Assembly (NCBI GenBank): GCA_965178125.1
Contig: OZ237757.1
Coordinates: 806,001-870,000, forward strand
DNA length: 64,000 nt
Direction of reading: 5' to 3'
DNA from: Bilabrum cf. latius
Lineage: Eukaryota; Bigyra: Bicosoecida; Bigyra; Bicosoecida
The notes under the pieces are model-generated. The model saw only the letters and a program-made list of their open reading frames with translations. It was not told where the DNA came from and did not search any database. Of this stretch, positions 21,701 to 33,216 are shown one piece after another. Positions within the stretch are counted from its first letter, which is position 1. Each line of letters starts with the position of its first letter. A program made the translations under genes and the position numbers.

Positions 21701-24700
21701 GAGCAGGAGGCGGTGAGGGGCGGCGGCGCGGCTGCATTCGCTGCAGCTGGCTCCAGAGAGACAGAGAGCGCCAGTGGATCGGGTCTGGCCCCTGCATCCG
21801 CGAAGTCGTCGGGTCTAAGCGCACATCATCGAGGTGGAACGGGCAGAGAAGCTGCAGCGCATAATGCAAAAGAGGGGGGGGGGCAGCCCACACATCCCCG
21901 CAACCTGAAGGAACTGCAGCAGCTTGCTCGCCGGGAGGTGGATCGGCTCACCGATGTCACAAAGGTCCTGCTTGGAGCCGCCCGCTGGCGCGCCACCGGG
22001 CTGCTGGATGGCGCGCTGGCCCGGTTCCGCAAGGCCGCCAGCAGGCTGCTGCAGCCCGGGCCCGAGGGTTGGCTCGCATTCGAGGTGCAGGAGGGCGAGG
22101 CGCGGGGCGGCGTGGCTGCCGCCATCGCAGCGGCTGGGTCCGACCTGAGGCAGCGCGTGGTCGCGCAGATGGAGCGGGCCCTGCTTGCGGCGGTGAGACG
22201 GGCGAGGGTGGAGAGGGAGCGGAGGCAGGAGCAGCAGAAGCAATAGGAGGGGGAAGAGAGGGAAGAGCAAGCATCGGGGGAGATAGAGCATGGCAACTAG
22301 GCAGATGGAGCTCATCTGGAAGAGCGCGCTGTAGTCGTGGGTGAGGGTGCTGGCGGGGAGGAACCGAAATAGGAACTGGCGGGCGAGGAGGAGGAGTAGA
22401 TCTAGTCTAAGGCTGATGATGACGAGTGGAAGGAGCTGTCTCCGAGGAGCTAGTCCAGCAAGGACAAGGACGATGCGGCTGTCGATCGCACGGCGGAGCC
22501 CTAGCCCTTGCCTCAAGCAGGAGGCAGTAGTGCCCGCCCTGCCCCTGCTCCTGCCCCCGCTGACCATGGCCCTCATCAGGAGGGCAAGGAGAAGGAGAAG
22601 GAAACGGGCGGGCGAGTACAGGCTAGCTGGACGGCCAAACGCAACGAAGTGGAAGAAATCGAGGGCACCGACAGCGACAATGGCAGCGACGATAACGATG
22701 ACAGCAGTGACATATTCGGGGAGGGCAAGACGGTGGAAGACACCCTCAGGGCAGTGAGCCAGCTCGTGGCCTCCATGAGAACTGCGAGGGGGTACGTGGC
22801 GCGGGTCGTGAAAAGGGAGGCCCAGTCGCACAGACACGGGGTGGTCAAAGCGGAGGGGGTGGCCAATCTGGGTAGATCGGGCCAGGGTCCACCGATCGAG
22901 TGGGGCACGGCAATCAGCATGTGCCGCGCAGCTGCGTTCGCCCTTCGCTTCGCGCCGAGACTGAGGGCGCAAGCGCTCGCTTGGAAGGAGGAGGCGCAGA
23001 CGCAGATATAGGCACAGGCACAAGAGCAGGCAAGCGGCAGTCAGACCACAGAGGGCCGGGGGCTGCCGAGTCTGTCCACCACCCAACACGCGGGCCCAAG
23101 GCCGCCGCAGGGTAGCCCGCTGGCACGGCAGCGCACGGCCCTCGCCGACTTTGGCCAGGACCAGGGAACAACGGCAGGAACCACAGAGCGAGGCCCGTTG
23201 CCGTCCAGACAAGCCCTCGACGCGGCGCGCGGCGCCGGTTCCGCAGACGCGCTGGAGCTCCGCGTGTCGGAGCGAGCAGACAGGATCGTGGCTGCTGCTT
23301 CGGGCCGCATCTACGTGCCCCAGGGCGCGCTGCAAGGCAGTGCACCCGGCGGGGGCGCCTCCCCCGGTGGTAGAAGCACAGGTTCCATGGGCAGCGGCCG
23401 GTCGGGAAGCCGCCGGGGCTCTGTTCTCCAGCCCAGGCACTCCCGGGCACAGCTGCTGCTGCCGGGGACTTCCCCCCCAGCGGGAGCCTCCTAGCCGGGG
23501 GCATCCTCTCCGGATGGAAAATGGGTTGGGAGCGTGAGTGGCTCCCCGTCTGCTCTACTTAGGCGGTAGACGGCCGCACCTGGATCCCCCGCCATCGACG
23601 ACGACCGGTTGCAACCAACCGCTGGAAGAGGGTCCACGCCCTAGCCGCCCTCCTCCTCACCAAGGGCGGGGAGAGCCCCCACCCATTTAGATGCGGAGGC
23701 ACTCCTTGCCGCGGAGCAAGCATGTGTGACGAGTGCGATGCCGGTGCTGTCCAGGTTGCTGCCGTGGCTCTGGCCCACCTTCGAGACAGGAACAGGAACA
23801 GGGGACAGACGCAGTGCAGAGAGCGGCCCCAACAGGGGCCCTGCCGTGGCCTGCCTGCCCCCGGTGATTGACGGCTGGAGCGGGAGCGGGAGCAGGAGCG
23901 GCGGCGCGGGAAATGGGATCGAAGATGAAGATACCGACCGCCCGACGCCGCCCTCACTCCTGTAGGCACTGCAGTGCGCTGCAGCTGCCGCGGACCACAC
24001 CGCCCGCCGCGCCTCCGACAGCACTGCGGCTGTTTCGCTGACCGCAGGACTCAGGCGGCTGCTGACCCTATGTGGCGACTCGCTGCGGGGATGGACACCC
24101 CCTCTCGGTTCCGCAGGGCGCGGCGCCGCAGAGGGCATGCTGGACGCGTCGCTGGCTGCGGCCGGGGCGGCGCTGCGTGCGTGTGCGAGCGCGATGGTGC
24201 TGCATCGCACTGCGGTGCGGGTGCAGGGGTCCTGCTGCCGGTGCGCCGCCTCGGCTGTGCGCCTGGCGGCAGGCGCGCGGGCCGCGGCGCGGTCGGCTCT
24301 GAGTGTTGATGGATACATCGCTGGGGGTGGGTCTGACGGCGCGATGGAGGCAGCAGCAGAAGCAGGAGCAGGAGCAGGAGCAGGAGCAGACTCAGTAACC
24401 CAGATGGGTAGGCGGGCCCGTGGCACGGGCACGGGCACGCCGCCCGAGCTGTTGGAGGGGCCTGTGGCGTGGCTGTTTGCTGGCAGCAACAGCAGCGGTA
24501 ATGATGGAGGGGAGGAGGATGCGGTTGGCCGGGACGACGATGCACCAGGCGTGGGGGAGGCTGCGGTGGAGTGCGTGGCGGCAGCGCTTGCCATCGTGCC
24601 GGCGGCTCTGGCGTGCATCGCGGTGCACAAGCGAAACGCCGCCGCGCAAGCCCCCGCCCTCGCCGTCCGTCTGCTGTGCCAGCTGCTCCTGGGCGGGGAA

Positions 24701-25654
24701 CAGGACGAAATCGAAGATGAAGATGGTGACACGGGTGCTCGTGGATGTGGTGACACGGATGCCTCGCGGGTCGCCATGCTGCGGTGCCTCCCGCGGCCCT
24801 CCGACCTTGTAAGGATGCTCGTTGAGGAGGACGCCGTGGCCGTGGTGGTGGGCTGGCTGCTGGCGCGCTGCGGCGTGGCCGGGGACGGTGAGGGGAGCGG
24901 GGCCGGGGTCGGGACTGGTGGCGTGGCCGGGGAAGGTGAGGGGAAGCGTGAGGGGGGCGGTGACGACGGCGGGGGCCAGGCGCTGGGGCTGAGGCTGCGG
25001 CTAGTTGTTCCCCGGGGAACTCGGAGCGATAATGGCGGGGCGAGGGGGCGGCAGGTGGACGAGGGTTGCGTGGGTGCTGCGCTGCTGGGCGGTCGATTGC
25101 TTCAGCTGCTGGTGGGGGCGGGTGCCTCCGAGGGAGAGGGGCAGGAGGGTGATGGGGAGGATGGGAGCGTGGCAGAGAGTGTGACGAGTGAGCAGCGGGT
25201 CGACGGTGGCAGCGGAGAGACCCCGGTGCCACTTGGGGGCGCGAGTGGCCGCTATCACTCGTCACATCAGCCAGGTCAGCTGCTCCGAGGCATGGGCTCG
25301 AGCATCGACGTTCTGCGGCGTCGCCAGTGGTTCCGCAACCAGAAAGCCTCCCCCACGTCGCGAGCTGGTGAGGCTGGTGGCGATGGCAGCACGCGTAGCA
25401 GTGCAGTGCACCCGGACCTGTCGTCCGCTTGGAGGGACGCGTAGGAGGTGCTGGAGGAGGAGGACGGCGAGGTGCTTGCGCAGGCCGTGCTGGAGGCAGC
25501 CCGGGAGGGCGCCCAAGGTGCACTGTATTCGGGTACTGTGCGCACCCGGCTGGCGATGCGTCGGCTCGCCAAGGTGTGGGGCCAGGTGGGTGCGGCTGCC
25601 CAGCACGCCGAGGTGAGCGTGGAGCAGGTGGACGAGCACTCGCTCGGGATTTGA
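15764..25654 (+). CDS. Giant unrecognised low-complexity protein, about 3,300 codons, more than 20 in-frame TAGs
   Basis: A single frame runs from ATG 15764 (in-frame TGA at 15725 upstream; ATG 15968 is the conservative alternative) to TGA 25652-25654 without any TAA or TGA. The in-frame TAGs include a tandem pair at 15923-15928 and seven within 260 bases at 22244, 22298, 22370, 22397, 22403, 22451 and 22502. Composition is Ala/Gly/Ser/Glu-rich with hydrophobic helical stretches such as LLQLGCALLPAALGVSVLAV, LLVLLESLLAAAPVLGLA and, near 24137-24700, repeated Ala/Leu helices. Charged helices (VEVLVQLLKPTETAAAEVRE) occur near 21400. The TAG neighbours are often Gln or Glu (SSRQSSQR-TAG-QQR, TQI-TAG-AQAQEQ). 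No catalytic motif is visible; it may be a scaffold. One gene rather than several is inferred from the unbroken frame; spliced-out in-frame segments cannot be excluded. Confidence 0.75.
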
Positions 25655-26040
25655 GTCGGGGTGTAGAAGAACCTTGCGCGGTCTGTACGCGGTCCCTGAG
25701 TGGTCATGGAAAGCGTGCAGCACAAGGTGCGCCTGCACGATCCAGTTACAGCTCCGAGAATCGGATCCAACTAGTAAAATTTGATGATTTTGGCAAGATC
25801 CAGGATCAGGACAAATCAAACCGCAAAGCAGACAGACCACTGGCAGTGATCACCCTTTTGACGGGAATATTGAGACTTTTCATCAAGTAATTGTTTACTT
25901 CTCCCAGGCAGTTTCGTAACGTTTTCTGTTGTTTTGGACGAAGGCGGCTGGACCAGCTGGCCAATAATATCGACTGCCAGTGGGCTGATGAGTTTCCAAG
26001 AGGTTTCTCGCATCTCCTGGTTTTAATATATTGCATCGGA
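25655..26040. other. Spacer upstream of LRR copy 1
   Basis: AT-richer sequence. An in-frame extension of the LRR frame up to ATG 25891 exists but is not shared by the other LRR copies, so I treat it as 5' flank. The conserved LRR upstream element is at its right end. Confidence 0.5.
25999..26040 (+). promoter_or_regulatory. Conserved upstream element of LRR copy 1
   Basis: AGAGGTTTCTCGCAT, then an AT-rich TTTTAATATA (26021-26030) and GCATCGGA directly before the ATG. The same block precedes all three LRR genes. The AT-rich box is only 10 bases from the ATG, so the 5' UTR would be very short. Confidence 0.6.
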
Positions 26041-28131
26041 ATGACATCGTATCCTACAGATACCCTCTCGAGACACGTTCCGTGCTACAAAAATCAAATC
26101 GACGCATTCGTGGAAGAGCTTGGAAGGATTCAGAAATATGCTGGTCCCATGCGTATTGTACTTTCTGGCGATTTGAGCTCAAGCCGTGCCATTAAGGCTG
26201 TTGCCGACTTGCTTGCCACTGCTCCAGGAATTGTGGACATGGACGTGGGCACAACGCGATGCACGCCGCCGGGTGCCACCCTGATCGCGGATGCTTTGCG
26301 GCGATCGAGCTCGAGCCTACTATCATTCTCGGCTAATTCCAATCGAAATCTAGACGTGAAGGCAGCAGCAGCACTTGCAGCAGCAGCCGGGGCGCAGCCC
26401 TCCCTCGAAGACTTAGATTTGAGCATGTGCTGGCTGCACCTGGGCGGGGCTCTGGCTATTGGGAAGGCCATTGAGCAATCCAACAATCTGCAGCGAGTGC
26501 TTGTTAATGCTTGCGGCATCGAGCACAAGGGAGCAGCTGCCATCGCGAACGGGATCAGGGCGAGCACCAGCCTGCAGATACTTTGTCTTGATAACAACCC
26601 GATGGGCGACGATGGTGCCGCCGCCATCCTCAACAGCATCCAGCAATGCCCATCCATGAAGAACATCTTGCTCAGTGATGTTCACGGCGGCGATGAAATG
26701 GCGCGGGCCATGGCGCGGTGCCTGGGCCCCGACAGCCGATGCAGGTTGCAAATCATCAATGTCAATGGCAACTTGATCGGGTCAGATGCAGCTGATGCCC
26801 TGGCAGACGCGATCGCCACAAATGACTCCTTACAATCCTTATTCTGTAGCGCCACGCTGCGCACGCTGGAAAGCAGACAGCGCATGCGAGAGGCCATCCA
26901 GGCTGTGCGGCAGCGGAGGTCGTTCTACTTCAAGGCCCGCGACATGGATGTGCCGCCACGTAACGAAGACCTGGAGGGCTTCTCCTCCTGGCGCCAGCGG
27001 GCCGTGGTGCTGCACAGGAGGGTCCATGCCGCGCGCCGGGATGCAGGCCGCATGGGCCGGGCCGCGGCGGAGGGCAGGCCCCTGGAGCTGGGCAAGCGGG
27101 TCCGGCTGGGGGCACTGGGCGGGGGCTTGCGGGCCCGTGTGCGCGTGGGCGTGGACGGGCGTATGAAAAGCCGGCTGGGTCTGGAAGGATGCAGCGCACT
27201 GCTGTGCGACCCTTTGTGCGGGGCCTGTGTGGGCGGGCACGCGGACTGCGTGGGCGTGCTGCTTGACGGTGTGGTCTCGTTGGGCGATGGGACGCGGGGT
27301 CTGTGGGGCTTGCAGGACGGCGCGTGGGGCATGGGGGCGGATGGGTCCGGGCCTGTGGGGCGGGGCATGAGCTGTGTAGATGTGTGCATGCGGCTGGTGG
27401 GGGCCGCTGGGTACGAGGGTGTGTGCTCGTGTGTGGGCAGGTGGGTGGGTCAGGTGCGTGCGGGTGTGTCGAAGCTGCGTGAGTAGTGGCGTGGTGTGCG
27501 CGACCGTGCAATGCATGCGCGGCAGAAGGCGTCGGAGCTGCGGGAGGGGCTGGGCGCGGATGCACATGCCCGGGAGCAGGCGGCTCGGGAGGCGTGCTTG
27601 GCTCAATCGAGGAAGCTTTGCGAGATGAGCGGGAACGACGAGGAGGATGAGCGGCGAGGCAAAAAGTACGGGTGGTAGCTGTAGGAGGCGGATGAAGAGT
27701 TCGAGATGCAGGAGAGGGCTTGGAACAAGCTGGTGGCTGCCCGGCTGGGAGCGGAAGAGGCCCAGCAGCAGGCCCGTGTCTGCGAGCAAGAGGCGGCGCG
27801 GGTGTGGGAGGGCGTGCGGGCGAGTGTGGATGGGGTGCGGCGGGTGCTTGTGGAGGGGCAGGGGGGGGCGAGGTGCGGGGGCAGTGTGGGGAGCTGTGGT
27901 GGAGGGGAGGGTGCTATAGGGCTGTGGGATGTGGCTCTGGGGGAGGGGGCCGGGGCTGGGCTGCTGGATGCTGCGCTGGGCGCGCTGGAGCGTGGGCTGT
28001 GCGGGGATGGTGTGGACTGGGCGGTGGCTTGCGAGACTGCGCGTGTGCATGAGTGGGCGGTGTGCGAGGCTGTGGATGTGGAGGCGTTGTTCCTTGCTTC
28101 AAAGGAGGGGGGCGGTGCATGTCGGAAGTGA
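26041..28131 (+). CDS. Leucine-rich repeat (RNI/NLRC3-type) protein, copy 1, 696 aa
   Basis: ATG 26041 is chosen because MTSYPTDTLSRHVPCYKNQI and the bases before it are shared by all three copies. Residues about 35-280 are ribonuclease-inhibitor-type LRRs (LQRVLVNACGIEHKGAAAIA, LQILCLDNNPMGDDGAAAIL). A basic/Gly-rich middle with repeated Cys (CDPLCGACVGGHADC) follows, then a charged helical tail. TAGs at 27484, 27676 and 27682 fall in that tail (KLRE-TAG-WRGVRDRA; KKYGW-TAG-L-TAG-EADEEF); the frame ends at TGA 28129. RNI-type repeats bind proteins; the partner is unknown. The last residues differ from the other copies. Confidence 0.8.
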
Positions 28132-28319
28132 GCATCCTGAATCAGATGGCTGCTTTCAATGAGACGGCAATTACAATCTTGCGTTGCCCGACTTCAGCGC
28201 GCCCTGCAGTGAGGAAGAAGGTGACATGTCGTCCACTGGCGCACCCGCACGAATCCACGGGTGTGTCATGAAGCAGTCGCGCTGCAAGTCCCCTAGGCCC
28301 ATGCCCCATGGGTGTGACC
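28132..28319. other. Spacer between LRR copy 1 and the minisatellite
   Basis: Under 200 bases. It may hold the 3' UTR of LRR copy 1. Nothing else is visible. Confidence 0.4.
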
Positions 28320-28755
28320 GATGCTAGCTATACGACACAGAGTCTCGCCTGCCTCCAGACCAGCCTCGCACCCTCACACCTGCTCACATCGCCGATGCTG
28401 GCTATATGACACAGAGTCTCTCCTGCCTCCAGACCAGCCTCGCACCCTCACACCTGCTCACATCGCCGATGCTGGCTATATGACACAGAGTCTCTCCTGC
28501 CTCCAGACCAGCCTCGCACCCTCACACCTGCTCACATCATCGATGCTGGCTATATGACACAGAGTCTCTCCTGCCTCCAGACCAGCCTCGCACCCTCACA
28601 CCTGCTCACATCATCGATGCTGGCTATATGACACAGAGTCTCTCCTGCCTCCAGACCAGCCTCGCACCCTCACACCTGCTCACATCATCGATGCTGGCTA
28701 TATGACACAGAGTCTCTCCTGCCTCCAGACCAGCCTCGCACCCTCACACCTGCTA
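28320..28755. repeat. 74-bp minisatellite, about six units
   Basis: Units begin at 28320, 28394, 28468, 28542, 28616 and 28690, exactly 74 bases apart; the last is partial. Each starts GATGCTGGCTATATGACACA and carries GACCAGCCTCGCACCCTCAC; the first units differ from the rest by single bases (CGCC versus CATC at the junction). There are no unique spacers, so it is not a CRISPR. The minus-strand gene at 28685 ends inside it. Confidence 0.9.
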
Positions 28756-30426
28756 ACCTTATCGCTCCACGCTGATGCTCGCCTCCCTTCCGCCCGGCCC
28801 TTCTGTTGTGAATATCTTCCTCCTTGGACTCGGCCTGCAGGAGACTAACCTTGCCGGACTAGTCGGTCGCTCCGTTGGCCCCAGTCGCGTCCCCATCCTG
28901 GCCTGGTCCCGGATCGTGCTCGGCTGCACCGCTAGAGCCAGACGAGCACGCTTCCGGCGCCGCGCGAGGCTTCTTGCCGGCGGGCTTGGCATCTTCATCG
29001 GAATCACCCCTGGGCCGTTTCGCTGGGAGGATGCTCCCTGACCCAGGCTGCCCGCCGGCAGCATCCCCCTCTCCGGGTGCTTCAGGGGCCGTTCCGCCCT
29101 TGTGTTGCTCAGAGTCTACACCCATGTCCTCCTATATCTCCTCTTGGTCTGCACTGAGATCAAGCAGATCTGCGCCCCCCGCGCCCGACTTGGGCTGCTG
29201 AGCCCCGCCGTAGGCATCAACCCCGATCTCGTCTTCGTCTTCGTCTTCGTCTTCATCACCCTCAAGGCTTGCTCCATCCTCCTCCCCACCCCCTGCACCT
29301 TTACCCTCACCTGCGCCCCCACCCATAGCCTTCTAGCCATCCCCTCCCCACCCCCTGCACCTTTATCCTCACCTGCGCCCCCACCCATAGCCTTCTAGCC
29401 ATCCCCAGCCAGTTGTTTCTCGCTCTTATGCATCTTCTCCATGGCTCCCTTAAGGTCTGTGCGCTGGATGAAGTCGGGCCACAGCTCTATCAGCGGCTTC
29501 TCGCCGTGTCCTGCCCGCATGTCAATCGTCAAGTGGCACTTCCTTGGGAGCGGGGCGGGCGATGCTGGGCAGTCATTGAACATGCTGACCTCATTCACCG
29601 CCTCAATCACATCTTCTGCTGCCTTTTTAAGCTTCCTGATTTGCTGGTCCCCGTCCTGCAGGTCCATCGCTATTTCTGGCGGGGCACCACTATCATCACC
29701 ATCACCAGCAGCACCAGCAGTAGCAGCAGCAGACGAAGAGGATGAGGATGAGGATGGCGACGATGTGGCTCTTCTTTGCTCACGCGGCAGGACGAACTGT
29801 TCCCTCAGGCCTGCTTGAATGGTAACTGCAGCCTGCGCCCAAGGAGCTCCGGCCTCTGTTCGGTCTGCGACTCGGCTCATCTTGAGAAGAATCGCTGACG
29901 GCGGAGGGCGTGCACTATGGTCCTTATACGCATCTAGAGCATCCTTATAGCTCGCCGTATCACCTGCTTTCCGCACAAGAAACGCGTGGTAGGAGCTCTC
30001 GAGCTATCCAATTGACAGGTCTTCAGCTTCCGCATTACGAGTGTAGTAGATCGTGGTGTAGACTGGCAAAAGCCAAATGCCTCTAGATTTACAGCCCCCA
30101 TCCGGCATCGTTAGGCTGTGCTGCATCAACCTGATAATCGATGCTGACCGCTCAAGCACTCCTAATTGAACGAAGGCTGACACTTCGGGAGCATCAGGCC
30201 GAGCGTAAAACTCCACAACGGTCGGTCCCTCCTCAGTCCCAGACATACCACCAGCCTCTCCGGCAGCATGCCCTTGTTCTTCTCGCAGGAGCTTCTCCTC
30301 CACGTAGTTCCATTTCTTGCCCAGCAGCACATCTTTCCCGACCTTCAATGAATACGACCACACCGATCCCTTCTCTGGACAATCGGAACGCTGAACAACC
30401 ACATACTAGTAAATCGTTCCAGCTTG
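28685..30426 (-). CDS. Unrecognised acidic protein, 5' end not found, contains a duplication-derived 62-nt intron
   Basis: The frame is open from after TAA 30427-30429 down to TGA 28685-28687, with exons 30426-29373 and 29310-28685 (560 codons in total). TAGs lie at 30406-30408 (near the 5' limit), 30004, 29395, 29132 and 28859. The N-terminal half is well mixed in composition (VWSYSLKVGKDVLLGKKWNY, IIRLMQHSLTMPDGGCK, IWLLPVYTTIYYT), continues through a TAG into LESSYHAFLVRKAGDTASYK, and looks like a real fold, but I cannot name it. The C-terminal part is Gly/Asp/Glu-rich with a (DE)n run and a basic patch (KPAGKKPRAAPEA), perhaps nuclear. The final 20 or so residues are encoded by the minisatellite. 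An upstream exon probably supplies the start codon. Confidence 0.6.
29282..29405 (-). repeat. Tandem duplication, two 62-bp units
   Basis: Units 29282-29343 and 29344-29405 differ at one base. Because 62 is not a multiple of three, the duplication would shift the frame of the minus-strand gene unless one unit-length is spliced out (see the intron 29311-29372). Confidence 0.85.
29311..29372 (-). other. Probable new intron created by tandem duplication
   Basis: On the minus strand this segment begins GTGAGG, ends GCGCAG and is exactly one duplication unit (62 nt). Each unit carries GCGCAG|GTGAGG, so the donor of one unit and the acceptor of the other flank it. Removing it restores the frame that runs into the (DE)n tract. 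Confidence 0.65.
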
Positions 30427-30738
30427 TTAAGAACCGTAGGCACAATGCAACGAAATGTACGAGAAGACGAACGCTGCAAAGGTTGCTGTTGAAAATTGCA
30501 TCATGAGCTTCATCGACATCTACGGCGAGGCTTTCATGCCCTCTTCACGACAAATGCGAAATCTTGTATGCAACAGCGGCACTGGGGTTGAAAATTGGCG
30601 TAGCGCCTGGTCAGGGGAGGCTCGGAAGTTCCGCTGAGCAATTCGGTGCCGGCGGCGCCTCATCACCTCTGCTGGCCTGGCTGTGCTGAGTCTTAAAGAG
30701 GTTTCTCGCATGTCGCAGTTTTAATATACTGCATCGGA
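30427..30738. other. Spacer between the acidic minus-strand gene and LRR copy 2
   Basis: About 310 bases. It holds the LRR copy 2 promoter element and possibly the first exon of the minus-strand gene. A 60-codon plus-strand frame at 30455-30637 reads rather protein-like but has no support beyond that. Confidence 0.4.
30682..30738 (+). promoter_or_regulatory. Conserved upstream element of LRR copy 2
   Basis: TGTGCTGAGTCTTAAAGAGG, TTTCTCGCAT, then TTTTAATATA and GCATCGGA before the ATG. The TGTGCTGA(G/T)TCTTAAAGAGG part is shared with copy 3; copy 1 keeps only the segment from AGAGGTTTC onward. Confidence 0.6.
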
Positions 30739-32826
30739 ATGACATCGTATCCTACAGATACCCTCTCGAGACACGTTCCGTGCTACAAAAATCAAATCGA
30801 CGCATTCGTGGATGAGCTTGGAAGGATTCAGAAATATGCTGGTCCCATGCGTATTGTACTTTCTGGCGATTTGAGCTCAAGCCGTGCCATTAAGGCTGTT
30901 GCCGACTTGCTTGCCACTGCTCCAGGAATTGTGGACATGGACGTGGGCACAACGCGATGCACGCCGCAGGGTGCCACCCTGATCGCGGATGCTTTGCGGC
31001 GATCGAGCTCAAGACTACTATCATTCTCGGCTAATTCCAATCGAAAGCTAGACGTGAAGGCAGCAGCAGCACTTGCAGCAGCAGCCGGGGCGCAGCCCTC
31101 CCTCGAAGACTTAGATTTGAGCATGTGCTGGCTGCACCTGGGCGGGGCTCTGGCTATTGGGAAGGCCATTGAGCAATCCAACAATCTGCAGCGGGTGCTT
31201 GTTAATGCTTGCGGCATCGAGCACAAGGGAGCAGCTGCCATCGCGAACGGCATCAGGGCGAGCACCAGCCTGCAGATACTTTGTCTTGATAACAACCCGA
31301 TGGGCGACGATGGTGCCGCCGCCATCCTCAACAGCATCCAGCAATGCCCATCCATGAAGAACATCTTGCTCAGTGATGTTCACGGCGGCGATGAAATGGC
31401 GCGGGCCATGGCGCGGTGCCTGGGCCCCGACAGCCGATGCAGGTTGGAGGTTATCCGTGTGAATGGCAACTTGATCGGGCCAGATGCAGCTGATGCCCTG
31501 GCAGCCGCGATCGCTACAAATGACTCCTTGCAGTCCGTACGCTGTAGCGCCACGCTGCGCACGCTGGAAAGCAGGCAGCGCATGCGAGAGGCCATCCAGG
31601 CTGTGCGGCAGCGGAGGCAGATCAAATTCACGGCCCACGACATGGATGTGCCGCCACGTAACGAAGACCTGGAGGGCTTCTCCTCCTGGCGCCAGCGGGC
31701 CGTGGTGCTGCACAGGAGGGTCCATGCCGCGCGCCGGGATGCAGGCCGCATGGGCCGGGCCGCGGCGGAGGGCAGGCCCCTGGAGCTGGGCAAGCGGGTC
31801 CGGCTGGGGGCACTGGGCGGGGGCTTGCGGGCCCGTGTGCGCGTGGGCGTGGACGGGCGTATGAAAAGCCGGCTGGGTCTGGAAGGATGCAGCGCACTGC
31901 TGTGCGACCCTTTGTGCGGGGCCTGTGTGGGCGGGCACGCGGACTGCGTGGGCGTGCTGCTTGACGGTGTGGTCTCGTTGGGCGATAGGACGCGGGGTCT
32001 GTGGGGCTTGCAGGACGGCGCGTGGGGCATGGGGGCGGATGGGCCCGGGCCTGTGGGGCGGGGCATGAGCTGCGTAGATGTGTGCATGCGGCTGGTGGGG
32101 GCCGCTGGGTACGGGGGTGTGTGCTCGTGTGTGGGCAGGTGGGTGGGTCAGGTGCGTGTGGGTCTGTCGAAGCTGCGTGAGTAGTGGCGTGGTGTGCGCG
32201 ACCGTGCAATGCATGCGCGGCAGAAGGCGTCGGAGCTGCGGGAGGGGCTGGGCGTGGATGCACATGCCCGGGAGCAGGCGGCTCGGGAGGCGTGCTTGGC
32301 TCAATCGAGGAAGCTTTGCGAGATGAGCGGGAACGACGAGGAGGATGAGCGGCGAGGCAAAAAGTACGGGTGGTAGCTGTAGGAGGCGGATGAAGAGTTT
32401 GAGGATCTGGAGGAGGCTTGGAACAAGCTGGTGGCTGCCCGGCTGGGAGCGGAAGAGGCCCAGCAGCAGGCCCGTGTCTGCGAGCAAGAGGCGGCGCGGG
32501 TGTGGGAGGGCGTGCGGGCGAGTGTGGATGGGGTGCGGCGGGTGCTGGTGGAGGGGCAGGGGGGGGCGAGGTGCGGGGGCAGTGTGGGGAGCTGTGGTGG
32601 AGGGGAGGGTGCTATAGGGCTGTGGGATATGGCTCTGGGGGAGGGGGCCGGGGCTGGGCTGCTGGATGCTGCGCTGGGCGCGCTGGAGCGTGGGCTGTGC
32701 GGGGATGGTGTGGACTGGGCGGGGGCTTGCGAGGCTGCGCGTGTGCATGAGTGGGCAGTGCGTGAGGCTGTGGATGGTTGTGCGGTGAGGCGCCTCGTTC
32801 TGCATGCAGGAGGCGAGCATGGCTGA
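30739..32826 (+). CDS. Leucine-rich repeat (RNI/NLRC3-type) protein, copy 2, 695 aa
   Basis: Direct repeat of copy 1 about 4.7 kb downstream, nearly identical in bases, with the same three TAGs (32182, 32374, 32380) and TGA 32824-32826. Most differences sit in one LRR (RLEVIRVNGNLIGPDAA versus RLQIINVNGNLIGSDAA), at QIKFTAHDMDV, and at FEDLEEAWN versus FEMQERAWN after the TAGs. All of these keep the reading frame, so the region beyond the TAGs appears to be translated. The extreme C-terminus (DGCAVRRLVLHAGGEHG) is unrelated to those of copies 1 and 3. Confidence 0.8.
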
Positions 32827-33216
32827 TGATGACTGGACGGGGCACTTGCTTGGAAGATGTTGCAGAATGCTCCACTGTTAGTCATGCCTGACGCAGCCTG
32901 ATAATCTGTGCGGTTGCTTGCTCTAGCCTGTTGACGCAGATCATTGCTGCTTTCCACAACCAAATGACGGTCTACCAGCCATCGCGGCGCCACGCGGTCG
33001 CCGCTGCGCAATGCGCATCACGAGTCGAAACAGCACGCAACCGTGCGGGCCTGCAGGATTGACTCAGATCCAAGCGCTGCGACGCAGAATAAATCTGCTC
33101 GCCTCGTTTCAAGTACTGCTTCTTTGTTTCACTCAATTGCCGTATCCTGTTTAACGGCAGGACTCGGGTTGAAGTCAGGAAACGGTTCTGAACGACACGG
33201 GCAAAACACAGGCGCG
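32827..33216. other. Spacer between LRR copy 2 and the giant DH-PH gene
   Basis: About 390 bases, AT-richer, presumed to hold the promoter of the giant gene. An in-frame extension of its first exon upstream to 33043 exists but lacks a clear ATG. No other gene is seen. Confidence 0.45.

Noticed and set aside
28320-28755. Possible CRISPR array
   Set aside because: The 74-bp units are contiguous with no unique spacers, in a eukaryotic context; this is a minisatellite.
30455-30637. Small plus-strand ORF upstream of LRR copy 2
   Set aside because: Sixty codons in an AT-richer spacer, no homology recognised and no counterpart before the other LRR copies.
31111-32820. Long antisense ORF (569 codons) opposite LRR copy 2, with counterparts opposite copies 1 and 3
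   Set aside because: His/Pro/Ala-rich composition typical of the mirror of a GC-rich gene. Its conservation follows from duplication of the sense gene, which has recognisable LRRs and a shared promoter.
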